Part shown: positions 23,625-31,682 of the stretch, piece by piece | Layout: the number at the start of each line of letters is the position of its first letter | Numbering within the stretch: the stretch's first letter is position 1 | Assembly (NCBI GenBank): GCA_020431945.1 | Contig: JAGQHH010000191.1 | Location: forward strand, 1-31,775 | Reading direction: 5' to 3' | Length of the DNA stretch: 31,775 nucleotides | Source: Cyanobacteria bacterium HKST-UBA02 | GTDB lineage: Bacteria; Cyanobacteriota; Vampirovibrionia; Obscuribacterales; Obscuribacteraceae | The notes under the pieces: model-generated | What the model saw: the letters and a program-made list of their open reading frames with translations, nothing else | What the model was told of the DNA's origin: nothing | Databases searched by the model: none | Made by a program: the position numbers and the translations under genes

Positions 23625-23939
23625 GTGCTCAACAACATCCTTCTGTACGCTCTCTGCGTTCTCGCACCTGGAGCGAGCGGTTATCTCATCTCCTACCGCT
23701 TTCATCGCAGCCAGTACGCTCGAACCGATCGAAGCGGTGACTTCGGAGCCGCCCGGGGGTCCTTTCTCATGGTCATGAGCGGGGCTCTTATCGGGGCTCT
23801 CTTGCTCAACCTCGCGCATCGATTCGGTCTGGTATCACCGGAAGCCGGGGCAACCGCCTTCATGATCGCCCTGGGCGTCGGTGCCCTCGGAGGTGTCATC
23901 GGACTGTTCCGAGGAACATCCGGGAAGCCCTCGAAGTGA
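23625..23939 (+). CDS. Small integral membrane protein (104 aa)
   Basis: The start is GTG at 23625, chosen because GAGGAG lies seven to eight bases upstream; there is no nearby ATG in frame. Three membrane helices are likely: about 4-22 (ILLYALCVLAPGASGYLI), about 45-65 (GSFLMVMSGALIGALLLNLA) and about 73-95 (AGATAFMIALGVGALGGVIGLF), the last with Gly-zipper spacing. A charged loop (RFHRSQYARTDRSGDFGAARG) sits between helices 1 and 2. Function unknown. It is linked to the Nfu-N-like gene by the short 13-base gap. Confidence 0.76.
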   Translation: MLNNILLYALCVLAPGASGYLISYRFHRSQYARTDRSGDFGAARGSFLMVMSGALIGALLLNLAHRFGLVSPEAGATAFMIALGVGALGGVIGLFRGTSGKPSK

Positions 23940-23946
23940 CGAACGA

Positions 23947-23980
23947 AGCAGCACTGGCATGCCCTCATGTCGGTGCTGCT
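23947..23980 (+). terminator. Hairpin after the membrane-protein gene
   Basis: AGCAGCAC (23947-23954) pairs perfectly with GTGCTGCT (23973-23980). Only CTCTCC follows, so termination by this element alone is uncertain. Confidence 0.5.
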
Positions 23981-24090
23981 CTCTCCATTCGAATTGATTT
24001 CTCAAAAAGCATCATGGCAAGTTGAGCTAGCATGTCTCTCTTAGGTCATACTTTTAAATCGATTTCTTACTATAATTGCTAGTATCACAA

Positions 24091-24139
24091 GTCTCGAAAA
24101 GAAAGGGGTGGGTATGCCGTGAAGCATCCCCACCCCTTT
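24091..24139 (-). terminator. Rho-independent terminator of the fatty-acid oxidation operon
   Basis: AAAGGGGTGGG (24102-24112) and CCCACCCCTTT (24129-24139) form a perfect 11-bp stem. On the minus strand the stem is followed by CTTTTCGAG. It lies 14 bases after the stop of the multifunctional enzyme gene. Confidence 0.85.
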
Positions 24140-24152
24140 GAAAACGTTCGGC

Positions 24153-26351
24153 TTAGCCGAAGGTAGCGCCGCTTTCAGCCTTGCCCTTGAGCAGGTCGCA
24201 AGGCTCGTAGTTGGCGCCGGCCACCTGGGCGAGCCAGGTCAGGTTCTGGTTCACCATGCGGGTGCCCAGACTGTCGGCCCAGCGGAGCGGTCCGCCGGTG
24301 AAGGGCGGGAAGCCCGTGCCGAAGATCATGGCCAGGTCGAGCTGAGCCGCGTCGTCGATGACGTTCTCTTCCAGGCACCGAGCAGCCTCAGCCACCATGG
24401 CGAGGAAGAGCCGGTCCTGAATCTCGTCCTGGGTCTTCCTGGTCGGCTTGGTGCGGGAAGCGAGAGCCGCCTGCACGTCCGGGTTGAAGAGGTAGCGCTT
24501 CTTCTTGGCGAACATACGCCCTTCCTTGACGGAAGCACGGTCACCACCGGCGGTGTAGAGATAGATGCCGCGTCCACCCTTGCGACCGAGGAGCTTGAGC
24601 TCCTGGATGTCCTTCAGGATGGGAGGAGCAGACATCCGGTCGCCCAGCGCGTTCTCCAGGGTCTTGATCACGTGCCCGGCGATGTCGAGACCGACCTCAT
24701 CGAGCAGAGTGAAAGGACCCATGCGCATGCCGAAAGCCGTTGCAGCCTTCTCGATGTCGGCCATGGGTACACCCTCTTCCGCCATGACGATGGCTTCGCG
24801 CATGTACGGAGCGAGGATGCGGTTGACCACGAAGCCCGGGGCGTCGTTGGTCGTCACCGTGGTCTTGCCGAGCTTCAGCGCGAAGGCCTTGGCGCAGGCA
24901 AGAGCGGCATCGGAAGTGGTGGAACCGCGGACGATCTCGACCAGCGGCATCTTGTGCACCGGATTGAAGAAGTGGATACCCACCACCAGCTCCGGATTCT
25001 TCGACGCTTCGATGGTCACCTTGCCATCACCGTCGGTGAGGGCACCGGCCATCTCGCTGACCGACAGCGACGAGGTGTTGGTGGCGAAGACGTAGGGCTT
25101 CTGGATCACTTTGTCCAGCTCGCCGCGAACGATCTTCTTCACCTTCATGACCTCGGCGACCGCTTCGATCACCATGTCGCAGTCCGCCATGTCGGCGTAG
25201 TTCAGGGTCGGATGCAGGTTGCTCATGAGGACGTCGGCGTCCACACGGGACATCTTGCCCTTTTCCACCAGGGAGTCGAAGAGACCCTTGATGGTAGCGA
25301 CGCCCTTATCGAGAGCCGCCTGGTCGATGTCCTTGAGCACCACCCGGAAGCCCTTGTAGAGAGCCGCCTGAGCGATACCGGCACCCATTACGCCCGCGCC
25401 CAGAACACCGACGACCTTGACGTCGACGACGGGCTTGGCGCCAGCAGGCATCTTCTTGCTCTCGGTCTCGGCGAAGAAGATCCGCACGAGGTTCCGGGAG
25501 ACGTCAGTGGTGGCGAGCTTGGCGAAAGCCTGAGACTCCGCCTCGAAAGCCGCCTCGGCGCTGCCGCCGACTGCCAGCAGGCAGACCTTCAGCGCGTCGA
25601 ACGGCGCCGGATACTTGCCCTTGGTCTGAGCGTAGATCTGACCGCTCGCCATCTTGGCGAAGAGCGCCCGACCGACACGGGTGTTGTCGATGAACCAGCG
25701 GATTGCCGCCTGCTTGGCGCCAACCTTGGCTCGCTTCGGGCTCGATCCGGTGAGGATCTCGCCGGCACGCTCGACGAGCAGGTCGCGGTCCACGACCTCA
25801 TCCACGATGCCCAGACGCCACGCCTTCTTCGAAGACGCAGTGCTGCCCGTGGAGATGAGCGGGAACGCATTCATGAGACCGATCAGCTTGGGCAGGCGAA
25901 CAGTGCCGCCCCAACCCGGGATGAAGCCAAGCTTGATCTCCGGGACGCCGATCTGAGTCCGCTCGTCATGGCTCGCCAGACGATAGCGGCAAGCCAGAGC
26001 CAGCTCGGTGAAACCACCCAGGCTGATACCGTGGATGGCGGCAGCCGAGTTGAGCTTCGCCAGCCGGGCAAAGATCTCCTTGCCCACCTTGCTGGCTTCG
26101 TAAATCTTGACGGCAGGCTGGCTCTGCAACGCCTGAATCTCTTCGACATTGGCGCCAGCGCCGAAATTGTCCTCCTTGCCGGAGGTGATGATCACGCCCT
26201 TGACGGTGCTGTCAGCCTCGATCTTATCGAGAGCTTCAGCCAATTCCCGAAGCACCGACTCAGACAGCAAGTTCATCTTGCTGCCCGGAAGGTCGATGGT
26301 CAGGAGAGCAACACCGCTGTCGAGCATCGTCAGCTTGATTGCCTTGGACAT
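24153..26351 (-). CDS. FadJ/FadB-type enoyl-CoA hydratase and 3-hydroxyacyl-CoA dehydrogenase (732 aa)
   Basis: Catalyses two steps of beta-oxidation. Residues about 1-190 form a crotonase domain (GAGANVEEI; HGISLGGFTELALACRYRLAS with Glu116; GVPEIKLGFIPGWGGTVRLPKLIG with Glu138), keeping both catalytic glutamates. From about 310 the dehydrogenase begins with VLGAGVMGAGIAQAALYKG (NAD fold), FATNTSSLSVSEMA, GIHFFNPVHKMPLVEIV with the catalytic His, and DAPGFVVNRILAPYMREA. The C-terminus has the second dehydrogenase helical half (FGTGFPPFTGGPLRWAD). The length is normal for the family. The start is uncertain: 26351 has AAGGAG at nine bases, while 26393, 14 codons earlier, follows the thiolase stop with no gap and has GGAG. 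It forms an operon with the thiolase, whose product acts on its output. fadJ and fadB cannot be told apart from sequence alone. Confidence 0.95.
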   Translation of the reverse strand: MSKAIKLTMLDSGVALLTIDLPGSKMNLLSESVLRELAEALDKIEADSTVKGVIITSGKEDNFGAGANVEEIQALQSQPAVKIYEASKVGKEIFARLAKLNSAAAIHGISLGGFTELALACRYRLASHDERTQIGVPEIKLGFIPGWGGTVRLPKLIGLMNAFPLISTGSTASSKKAWRLGIVDEVVDRDLLVERAGEILTGSSPKRAKVGAKQAAIRWFIDNTRVGRALFAKMASGQIYAQTKGKYPAPFDALKVCLLAVGGSAEAAFEAESQAFAKLATTDVSRNLVRIFFAETESKKMPAGAKPVVDVKVVGVLGAGVMGAGIAQAALYKGFRVVLKDIDQAALDKGVATIKGLFDSLVEKGKMSRVDADVLMSNLHPTLNYADMADCDMVIEAVAEVMKVKKIVRGELDKVIQKPYVFATNTSSLSVSEMAGALTDGDGKVTIEASKNPELVVGIHFFNPVHKMPLVEIVRGSTTSDAALACAKAFALKLGKTTVTTNDAPGFVVNRILAPYMREAIVMAEEGVPMADIEKAATAFGMRMGPFTLLDEVGLDIAGHVIKTLENALGDRMSAPPILKDIQELKLLGRKGGRGIYLYTAGGDRASVKEGRMFAKKKRYLFNPDVQAALASRTKPTRKTQDEIQDRLFLAMVAEAARCLEENVIDDAAQLDLAMIFGTGFPPFTGGPLRWADSLGTRMVNQNLTWLAQVAGANYEPCDLLKGKAESGATFG

Positions 26352-26393
26352 AGCCTGTAGCTCCTTATTGCTTGTTGGTTGTGAGTCTGACAT

Positions 26394-27614
26394 TTACGGA
26401 CGCTCCACCAGCGTGGCAATACCCATGCCGCCGCCGATGCAGAGCGAGGCGATGCCCCGCTTCAGGTTGCGCCGCTTCAGCTCATAGCCGAGAGAAAGAA
26501 GAATCCGGGCACCGGTCATGCCGATGGGGTGACCCATGGCAACGGCGCCACCGTTGACGTTGACCTTCTCTCGGTCCAGACCCAGGAGCTTCTCGCACGC
26601 CAGGTACTGAGCCGCGAAGGCTTCGTTGATCTCGATCAGGTCGATGTCGGCGAGCGACAGACCTGTGTTGGCGAGCACCTTGTTGATGGCGCCCACAGGA
26701 CCCAGACCCATCTGGTCAGGATCGAGACCGACCACCGCCCAGTCCACGAGCTGGACCAGAGGCTCGACTCCGAGCTCGGCGACCTTGCGGTCGGAGGCGA
26801 CGGTCACCATGCAGGCACCGTCGTTGATACCGGAGCTGTTGCCGGCGGTGATGTCGCGAGTGCCGAGGACGCCCTTGAGCTTGCTCAGGGCCTCGATGCT
26901 CGTCTTGCGCGGATGCTCGTCGTTGATGAAGAAGCCGCGACCGGGCACCTGAATCGGGTCGATCTCCATGGCGAAGCGGCCACTCTTGATGGCTTCGGCG
27001 GCAAACAGCTGCGAACGCAGCGCGTACTCGTCGGCGGCTTCACGGGAGATTCCGTAGGTGTCAGCCAGACGCTGAGCGGTCATGGCCATGTAGACCGTCT
27101 TGGTGTCCTTGATGAGCTTCAGCGGCGCCAGCCCGTTGTCGAGCAGGGCGAAGAGCGTCGGGCGAGGACCCATCTTGACCATCTTGAGCTTCTTGGCGAT
27201 GAAGCCATTCCACCGGGCGCTGCCGGGCAGCATGTAGGGAATGGTGGACATGGACTCGGCTCCGCCTGCTAGCATCAGGTCGGCTTCACCGAGCAAAATC
27301 ATTCTGGCGGCGTCGTGAATCGCTTCCATCCCGGACCCGCACTGGCGCTGGACGGTCATGCCGTGCACGGTGGGGGAGATGCCGGCTTCGAGCGCGGCAA
27401 CGCGAGCGGTATTGGGGGCATAGGAAGACTGATATCCATGCCCGAGAACGACACCATCGAGCTGGCCCGGCTCAACCCCACTTTTGCGGAGCGCGTGAGT
27501 CATGCTGTGACTCGCGAGCTTTTCCACGGGGAGACCGCGCAAACTCTTGCCAAACGAGCCAATGGGTGTCCGACTACCGTCGATGACAAACACCTTTGAG
27601 TTTCGATTGTGCAT
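26394..27614 (-). CDS. Acetyl-CoA acyltransferase / 3-ketoacyl-CoA thiolase (406 aa)
   Basis: Cleaves 3-ketoacyl-CoA with CoA to release acetyl-CoA, the last step of a beta-oxidation cycle. The active-site residues are clear: nucleophile Cys92 in QRQCGSGMEAIH, INEAFAAQ, His362 in GGAVAMGHPIGMTGAR, and Cys392 in CIGGGMG. The N-terminus VFVIDGSRTPIGSFGKSL is standard for the family, and the length fits FadA/FadI/AtoB. AGGA lies about eight bases before the ATG. It is the first gene of the operon; the multifunctional enzyme starts at or 42 bases after its stop. Sequence alone does not separate the broad-range thiolase from acetoacetyl-CoA thiolase, but the partner gene favours fatty-acid breakdown. 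A perfect palindrome lies about 104 bases upstream. Confidence 0.95.
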   Translation of the reverse strand: MHNRNSKVFVIDGSRTPIGSFGKSLRGLPVEKLASHSMTHALRKSGVEPGQLDGVVLGHGYQSSYAPNTARVAALEAGISPTVHGMTVQRQCGSGMEAIHDAARMILLGEADLMLAGGAESMSTIPYMLPGSARWNGFIAKKLKMVKMGPRPTLFALLDNGLAPLKLIKDTKTVYMAMTAQRLADTYGISREAADEYALRSQLFAAEAIKSGRFAMEIDPIQVPGRGFFINDEHPRKTSIEALSKLKGVLGTRDITAGNSSGINDGACMVTVASDRKVAELGVEPLVQLVDWAVVGLDPDQMGLGPVGAINKVLANTGLSLADIDLIEINEAFAAQYLACEKLLGLDREKVNVNGGAVAMGHPIGMTGARILLSLGYELKRRNLKRGIASLCIGGGMGIATLVERP

Positions 27615-27718
27615 AGGTTTATCCTGTTCTTTCAGGTTATCTACAGTCGAAGCTGTAAGCCTCTAGGGCTCAGCTCGAAAGCAGCAGGAATGTGCTGGTA
27701 GTAGCATTTAACTAAATC

Positions 27719-27737
27719 GCTAATTCTCAGAATTAGC
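27719..27737. promoter_or_regulatory. Perfect palindrome upstream of the thiolase operon
   Basis: GCTAATTCT (27719-27727), one base, AGAATTAGC (27729-27737). The stem is AT-rich, as in operator sites, and lies in the region where the operon's promoter is expected. A second, looser repeat TACAG/CTGTA lies at 27642-27657. Confidence 0.5.
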
Positions 27738-27741
27738 TTAC

Positions 27742-27801
27742 CAACAAAAGACCGGACCGCCACCTTCAGCACGCGTGTGACTGATATAGGGGGCGGTCCG
27801 G
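27742..27801 (-). terminator. Rho-independent terminator of the patatin-like gene
   Basis: CCGGACCGCC (27752-27761) and GGCGGTCCGG (27792-27801) form a perfect 10-bp stem with a long loop. On the minus strand it is followed by TCTTTTGTTG. Confidence 0.8.
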
Positions 27802-27807
27802 CAGATC

Positions 27808-28866
27808 TTAGAGAAGACCGTTGGCGGAGAGCAGTTTCTCCGTCTCGCTGGTCAGGTAGCCCTGAGGCTTGGCCTGGGACTCATCGAAGATCTTCTTGTA
27901 AGCATTGGTGATGTCCCGGGCGATGCCCAGGGCCTCACCACCGATGGCGTTACCGGCAGCCAGCTCGGGGATGGCGGCGACATAGCCAGCCATCACCGCC
28001 GACCACTTGAGGTCGCTGGTGAGCTTGAACTGCAGCGAACGGAAGCCTGTGATCTTCGGGCGGACGAGAATCACCCGTCCGTTGCTGAAGAAATCAGGCT
28101 CCGCGATTTCCGGAACGCATTCCGGACCGCAGACGAACTTCCAGATCCGGGCGATGCGCTCGGAGGTCTGGTTCACGTCGTCGCCGACGTCACAGACGAT
28201 GATGTTCTGGCGCTTGGCGCCGTACAGGCGAGTGGGAACACTGATGGGACAACGCCCCTCAGTACCCAGGGCACCGTCGAACAGGTGCCGACCATCGTAC
28301 GGAACAGCACTGATCACGCCCGGAACAGCACAGCTGCCACGAACGGCAACGCCGAGGGGACCCGGCTCGTTCTTGAGAACGCGCAGGACACCGTCCGGCT
28401 CGATCTCGAACACTCCGGCTTCGTTGAAGATGATCTCCGACTTGTCGGCGATGCCCATGGTCCAGTAGCTCTTGGGCCATTCCGGAGAGAAACTCTCCAT
28501 GAATTCGCCGAGCTTCTCAGACGTGAGCACACCGTCGATGGGACGCACCTTCTCGTTACGTCGCTGCATGAAGTAAGCCATCAGGATTTTGAAAAGGCTG
28601 GCCCGCCGTGTCAGCAAGCTCGCAAAATCAATCTCCAGAGCCTGGCGGACACACTGGTCGGCGCTCAAACCGGAGGCATACAGGGCAGTCGGAACCGAGC
28701 CGCCGCTGACACCGCCGATGGACTTGAACTGCCGGATCCCCGCCTGATCGCAGGCGAGAAGCACTCCGGCGCTAGCCAAAATCGCTCGCGACCCTCCACT
28801 ACTACACACGAGGTGAAATTCGCGGTTGCTGGTGGTCGGAGCAGCAGAATCTTTCTTTGTATTCAT
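27808..28866 (-). CDS. Patatin-like phospholipase / acyl hydrolase (352 aa)
   Basis: Patatin-type enzymes cleave acyl chains from lipids with a Ser-Asp dyad. The oxyanion-hole motif is SSGGSRA (about 22-28), the nucleophile elbow is GGVSGGS with Ser54, and the partner Asp197 is in FDGALG (family DGG/DGA). There is no signal peptide, so it acts in the cytosol or on the inner face of the membrane unless exported by another route. The C-terminal third has a hydrophobic patch but no clear membrane helix. GGAG is six bases before the ATG at 28866; the ATG 12 bases earlier is less well placed. A perfect palindrome is just upstream, and a good terminator follows. It sits beside beta-oxidation genes and could supply their fatty acids. 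Confidence 0.92.
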   Translation of the reverse strand: MNTKKDSAAPTTSNREFHLVCSSGGSRAILASAGVLLACDQAGIRQFKSIGGVSGGSVPTALYASGLSADQCVRQALEIDFASLLTRRASLFKILMAYFMQRRNEKVRPIDGVLTSEKLGEFMESFSPEWPKSYWTMGIADKSEIIFNEAGVFEIEPDGVLRVLKNEPGPLGVAVRGSCAVPGVISAVPYDGRHLFDGALGTEGRCPISVPTRLYGAKRQNIIVCDVGDDVNQTSERIARIWKFVCGPECVPEIAEPDFFSNGRVILVRPKITGFRSLQFKLTSDLKWSAVMAGYVAAIPELAAGNAIGGEALGIARDITNAYKKIFDESQAKPQGYLTSETEKLLSANGLL

Positions 28867-28887
28867 GACATACTCCACGGGTTAGGT

Positions 28888-28907
28888 GTTTCTGAATTTG
28901 CAGAAAC
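28888..28907. promoter_or_regulatory. Palindrome next to the patatin-like gene start
   Basis: GTTTCTG (28888-28894) and CAGAAAC (28901-28907) are perfect inverted arms six bases apart, 21 bases before the ATG. At this position a bound repressor would block transcription or early elongation. Confidence 0.45.
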
Positions 28908-29627
28908 AACCAACTCAGCCACGTGTGTCCCCCTTCCCCAGCCAGAAGCAGGATGACAAACACATGTCTCGAGTTAGTTTTCTTTGAATTAAATGAGAGA
29001 GAGGTTTTTGCCTCGACTTCAAAAACAAAACGTAGATACTGAAAGACACTATTTAGAATGGGCCTGGTATATCAACCTGATCACCAGTTATCAAGAGCTT
29101 CTCAAGCACTGTAAATCGAGATGAAATACAGGGCCGGCCTGTTGTCAGAAACTCGAAAGCGAAATTAGTTTGCCTCTAGCGCGAATCTGCTAACAAGATG
29201 TCAAGCATAAATCAAAAGACTTTTCGATCTGGTACCACAGGCGGAACCACACAAATCGATCACATCCGCCCGGTTGCCAAGCGTAAAAACAAGACCGATT
29301 ACACCTTACGAGGGTTCGCCACCTTGATAACCAAGCAAAGCCGAGTGTTGACGGGCTTGAGAGTGTAGGTATCCCGACATTTTGACGAGCCTGCCGGAGC
29401 ATGCACTCGACAATTGCTCATGAGCTTGATTGTCATGAGTTGAGAAAGAAGTTTTTGATTCAGTAACTTGATGCGTTCCTGAATTTTCTTTTTTGAAGGC
29501 AAGAGCCATTTAAACCGCAAGGCTAAATCACTCTGAACCCGCCTACCTCAGCAATTACCGCTGAGATTTTCATCAACCGTTTCGAGCAATCGAGACGGAG
29601 CACTGAACGTGGTGGCGCGCGTCGACT
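28908..29627. other. Long gene-free region between patatin-like and acyl-CoA synthetase genes
   Basis: About 720 AT-richer bases between divergent genes. The short frames here have no ribosome sites or protein character. CTCATGA (29417-29423) and TCATGAG (29433-29439) form an inverted repeat. The size is generous for two promoters, so a small RNA or extended control region is possible, but I see no proof of either. Confidence 0.4.
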
Positions 29628-29652
29628 CCACTGACGAATAGTTCGTCAGCGG
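29628..29652. promoter_or_regulatory. Operator-like inverted repeat upstream of acyl-CoA synthetase
   Basis: CCACTGACGAA (29628-29638) and TTCGTCAGCGG (29642-29652) pair at 10 of 11 positions around TAG. The perfect core TGACGAA-TAG-TTCGTCA has the size and spacing of TetR-family operators, such as those that control fatty-acid genes. It ends 48 bases before the start codon. Confidence 0.55.
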
Positions 29653-29700
29653 AAATTTCAGATGCGGCCACCTTCGGCATAAGCCGATTGGAGACCATCT

Positions 29701-31617
29701 ATGACCACCAATAAGAACACGATTGTGCGGCAGTTCTGGTCGCACGTGTTTACGCGGTCCTCGGACCCCTCTGCCCTGGTCGCTAACAAGGGACCAATGC
29801 AGGACACAATTATTGTCACCGGCGGCGGTCATTACGGGATGGGACCTTCTGCGGTCACACTGAAGCGCCCGACCTTCCGCACGCTCAACTGGCAGGAATG
29901 CGGCTATCTCGTCGCCGAGATCATGCTCTTCCTGCGCGAGCGCGGCGTCAAGGCTGGCGATCGCGTGGCTATCCTCTCGTGGAACTCTCCCGAGTGGATC
30001 TGGACCGACCTGGCTATCCAGAGCCTGGGCGCGGTCACCGTTCCCATCTACCCGAACTCTGCATCCGACCAGGTGAACTTCATCCTGGGCAATGCCGGCG
30101 CCAGACTCCTCCTGGTGGACGGCTCGGATCAGGCCGTCAAGGTCGACCCCGCTAGCGGGATCGAGACATTCTTTTTCGCCGATGCTCTCGCGCAGGCGTT
30201 CGATTACAACGGGGAAAAGCAAGCCAAAATCACCCCGCTGGACAACCCTCGTGCAGTGGTTGTCCGTAAGGCAGCCAAGGACCAGGTAGCGGCCATCCGT
30301 GCCGACTTCGACGAGTCCGCTCGCTTCGACGAATTCTTCCTGGACGTCACCCTGGATCAACCTTCCACCTTCATCTACACCTCAGGCTCTACCGGTGTGC
30401 CCAAGGGGGTCGTCCTGACCCACCGGAACATCGCCAGTGCCTGTCTGGCTCTCATGCGTCTCGGCTTCACCTTCAACGCCGACGACGTCTATCTGAGCTA
30501 TCTCCCCCTGGCACACGTCTACGAGCGCGTCAACGGTTCCACGCTCTCGCTGTGGAACGGCGTGCCTGCGGCTTACTGCCGGGTGGACGAGATGGTGAAA
30601 GTGGTCAAGGAAGTGCGTCCCACCATCATGCTGGGTGTCCCGGCGGTCTGGCGCAAGATCAAGGACGGAGTCCAGACCCAAATCGATGAGGCCACCGGCA
30701 TCAAAGCCAAGCTCATCGGTTGGGCGTTCCGCCAGAAGAATCCGGGCATCGCCCGCTTCTTCGCAGACCTGCTCGTCTTCAAGAAAATCCGCGGTGCCCT
30801 GGGTGGTCGCGTTCGCCTGATGCTCTCGGGCGGTGCGCCGATTGCTCCGGACATCCTCAATTTCTTCGACCTGGTGGGCTTCAACCTCCGCCAGGGCTAC
30901 GGTCTGACCGAAACGTCCGGTGGAGTGTCCGTCAACACTCTGGCCGACAACAAGGTCGGCTCGGTGGGGCGGGTCCTCGACTGCGTCGAGGTCAAGATCG
31001 AGCAGCTCACCGACAGCCATGACGGCTCCGGGCTGATCTGGTTCCGGGGTGATTCCATCACGCCGGGATACTGGGAGCTTCCGGAAGCCAACGCTGCCTC
31101 CTTCAAGGACGGCTGGTTCGACACTGGCGACCTCGGTCGCATGGACGAGGACGGCTACCTCTGGATCACCGGTCGAAAGAAGCGTCTGCTCAAAACCGAC
31201 GGCGGCAAGTATGTCGCTCCGGAGAAGCTCGAGAACGCCTTCGACGGCGCCGGCGAGCTCGTGCAGTATGTCGTGCCTGTGGGCGACGGACGTCCCTTCA
31301 TCGGAGCGCTCATCTTCCTGAATCAGGTAGCGGCACGTGCCCTTGCCACCAGCAACGGCGCTACCGTCCCTGATGGCGACGCCGCCGCCTTCCTCGCAGC
31401 CGACAAGGCTGTGGCGGCTCGTGTCCAGGAAATCGTCAACCTGGCCAACGCCAAGCTCGAGCACTGGGAGACCATCAAGCAGTTCTCCATCATCCCGATG
31501 GAAGCGACTGTGGACAACGGTCTGCTCACCAACAAGATGAGCATCCGCACCGAGAAGGTCGTGGATTGCTTTGGCCCGATGACCACCGAGCTCTACACTC
31601 GCCGCAAGCCGAGCTGA
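29701..31617 (+). CDS. Long-chain acyl-CoA synthetase, AMP-forming (638 aa)
   Basis: Activates fatty acids with ATP and CoA, the entry step for beta-oxidation or lipid synthesis. The ATP loop is IYTSGSTGVPKG (about 225-236); later motifs are LPLAHVYER, the linker region LMLSGGAPIAPDI, QGYGLTETSG, FDTGDLGRMDEDGYLWITGRKKRLLKTDGGKYVAPEKLE, and the catalytic Lys region LTNKMSIRTEKV. The length and the KTDGGKYVAPEKLE segment match the long-chain FadD15/LCFA class. It is cytosolic or peripheral on the membrane. GGAG is seven bases before the ATG. It is preceded by an operator-like palindrome and followed by a strong terminator. It is transcribed away from the patatin-like gene, and the operon at 24153-27614 uses its product. 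I leave the symbol empty because FadD paralogues are common. Confidence 0.95.
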   Translation: MTTNKNTIVRQFWSHVFTRSSDPSALVANKGPMQDTIIVTGGGHYGMGPSAVTLKRPTFRTLNWQECGYLVAEIMLFLRERGVKAGDRVAILSWNSPEWIWTDLAIQSLGAVTVPIYPNSASDQVNFILGNAGARLLLVDGSDQAVKVDPASGIETFFFADALAQAFDYNGEKQAKITPLDNPRAVVVRKAAKDQVAAIRADFDESARFDEFFLDVTLDQPSTFIYTSGSTGVPKGVVLTHRNIASACLALMRLGFTFNADDVYLSYLPLAHVYERVNGSTLSLWNGVPAAYCRVDEMVKVVKEVRPTIMLGVPAVWRKIKDGVQTQIDEATGIKAKLIGWAFRQKNPGIARFFADLLVFKKIRGALGGRVRLMLSGGAPIAPDILNFFDLVGFNLRQGYGLTETSGGVSVNTLADNKVGSVGRVLDCVEVKIEQLTDSHDGSGLIWFRGDSITPGYWELPEANAASFKDGWFDTGDLGRMDEDGYLWITGRKKRLLKTDGGKYVAPEKLENAFDGAGELVQYVVPVGDGRPFIGALIFLNQVAARALATSNGATVPDGDAAAFLAADKAVAARVQEIVNLANAKLEHWETIKQFSIIPMEATVDNGLLTNKMSIRTEKVVDCFGPMTTELYTRRKPS

Positions 31618-31642
31618 TGCACTGACCGTCCCGGTTCTTACG

Positions 31643-31682
31643 GAGACAGAGCGCGCCCCAACCGCGCTCTGCCTCCTTTTTT
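31643..31682 (+). terminator. Rho-independent terminator of the acyl-CoA synthetase gene
   Basis: CAGAGCGCG (31647-31655) pairs with CGCGCTCTG (31663-31671), extended by GGAG/CTCC (31643-31646 and 31673-31676), and is followed by TTTTTT. Confidence 0.9.

Noticed and set aside
24138..26360. A 740-codon open frame on the plus strand, antisense to the whole multifunctional enzyme gene
   Set aside because: It is the reverse-complement shadow of a strongly coding GC-rich gene. Its product is a His/Leu/Gly/Asp-biased string with no domain, and no ribosome site precedes it.
30382..31464. A 360-codon minus-strand frame opposite acyl-CoA synthetase
   Set aside because: Shadow of a clear AMP-binding enzyme gene.
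24153..31617. The lipid genes as a horizontally acquired island
   Set aside because: No tRNA, integrase, flanking repeat or change in base composition compared with the rest of the window.
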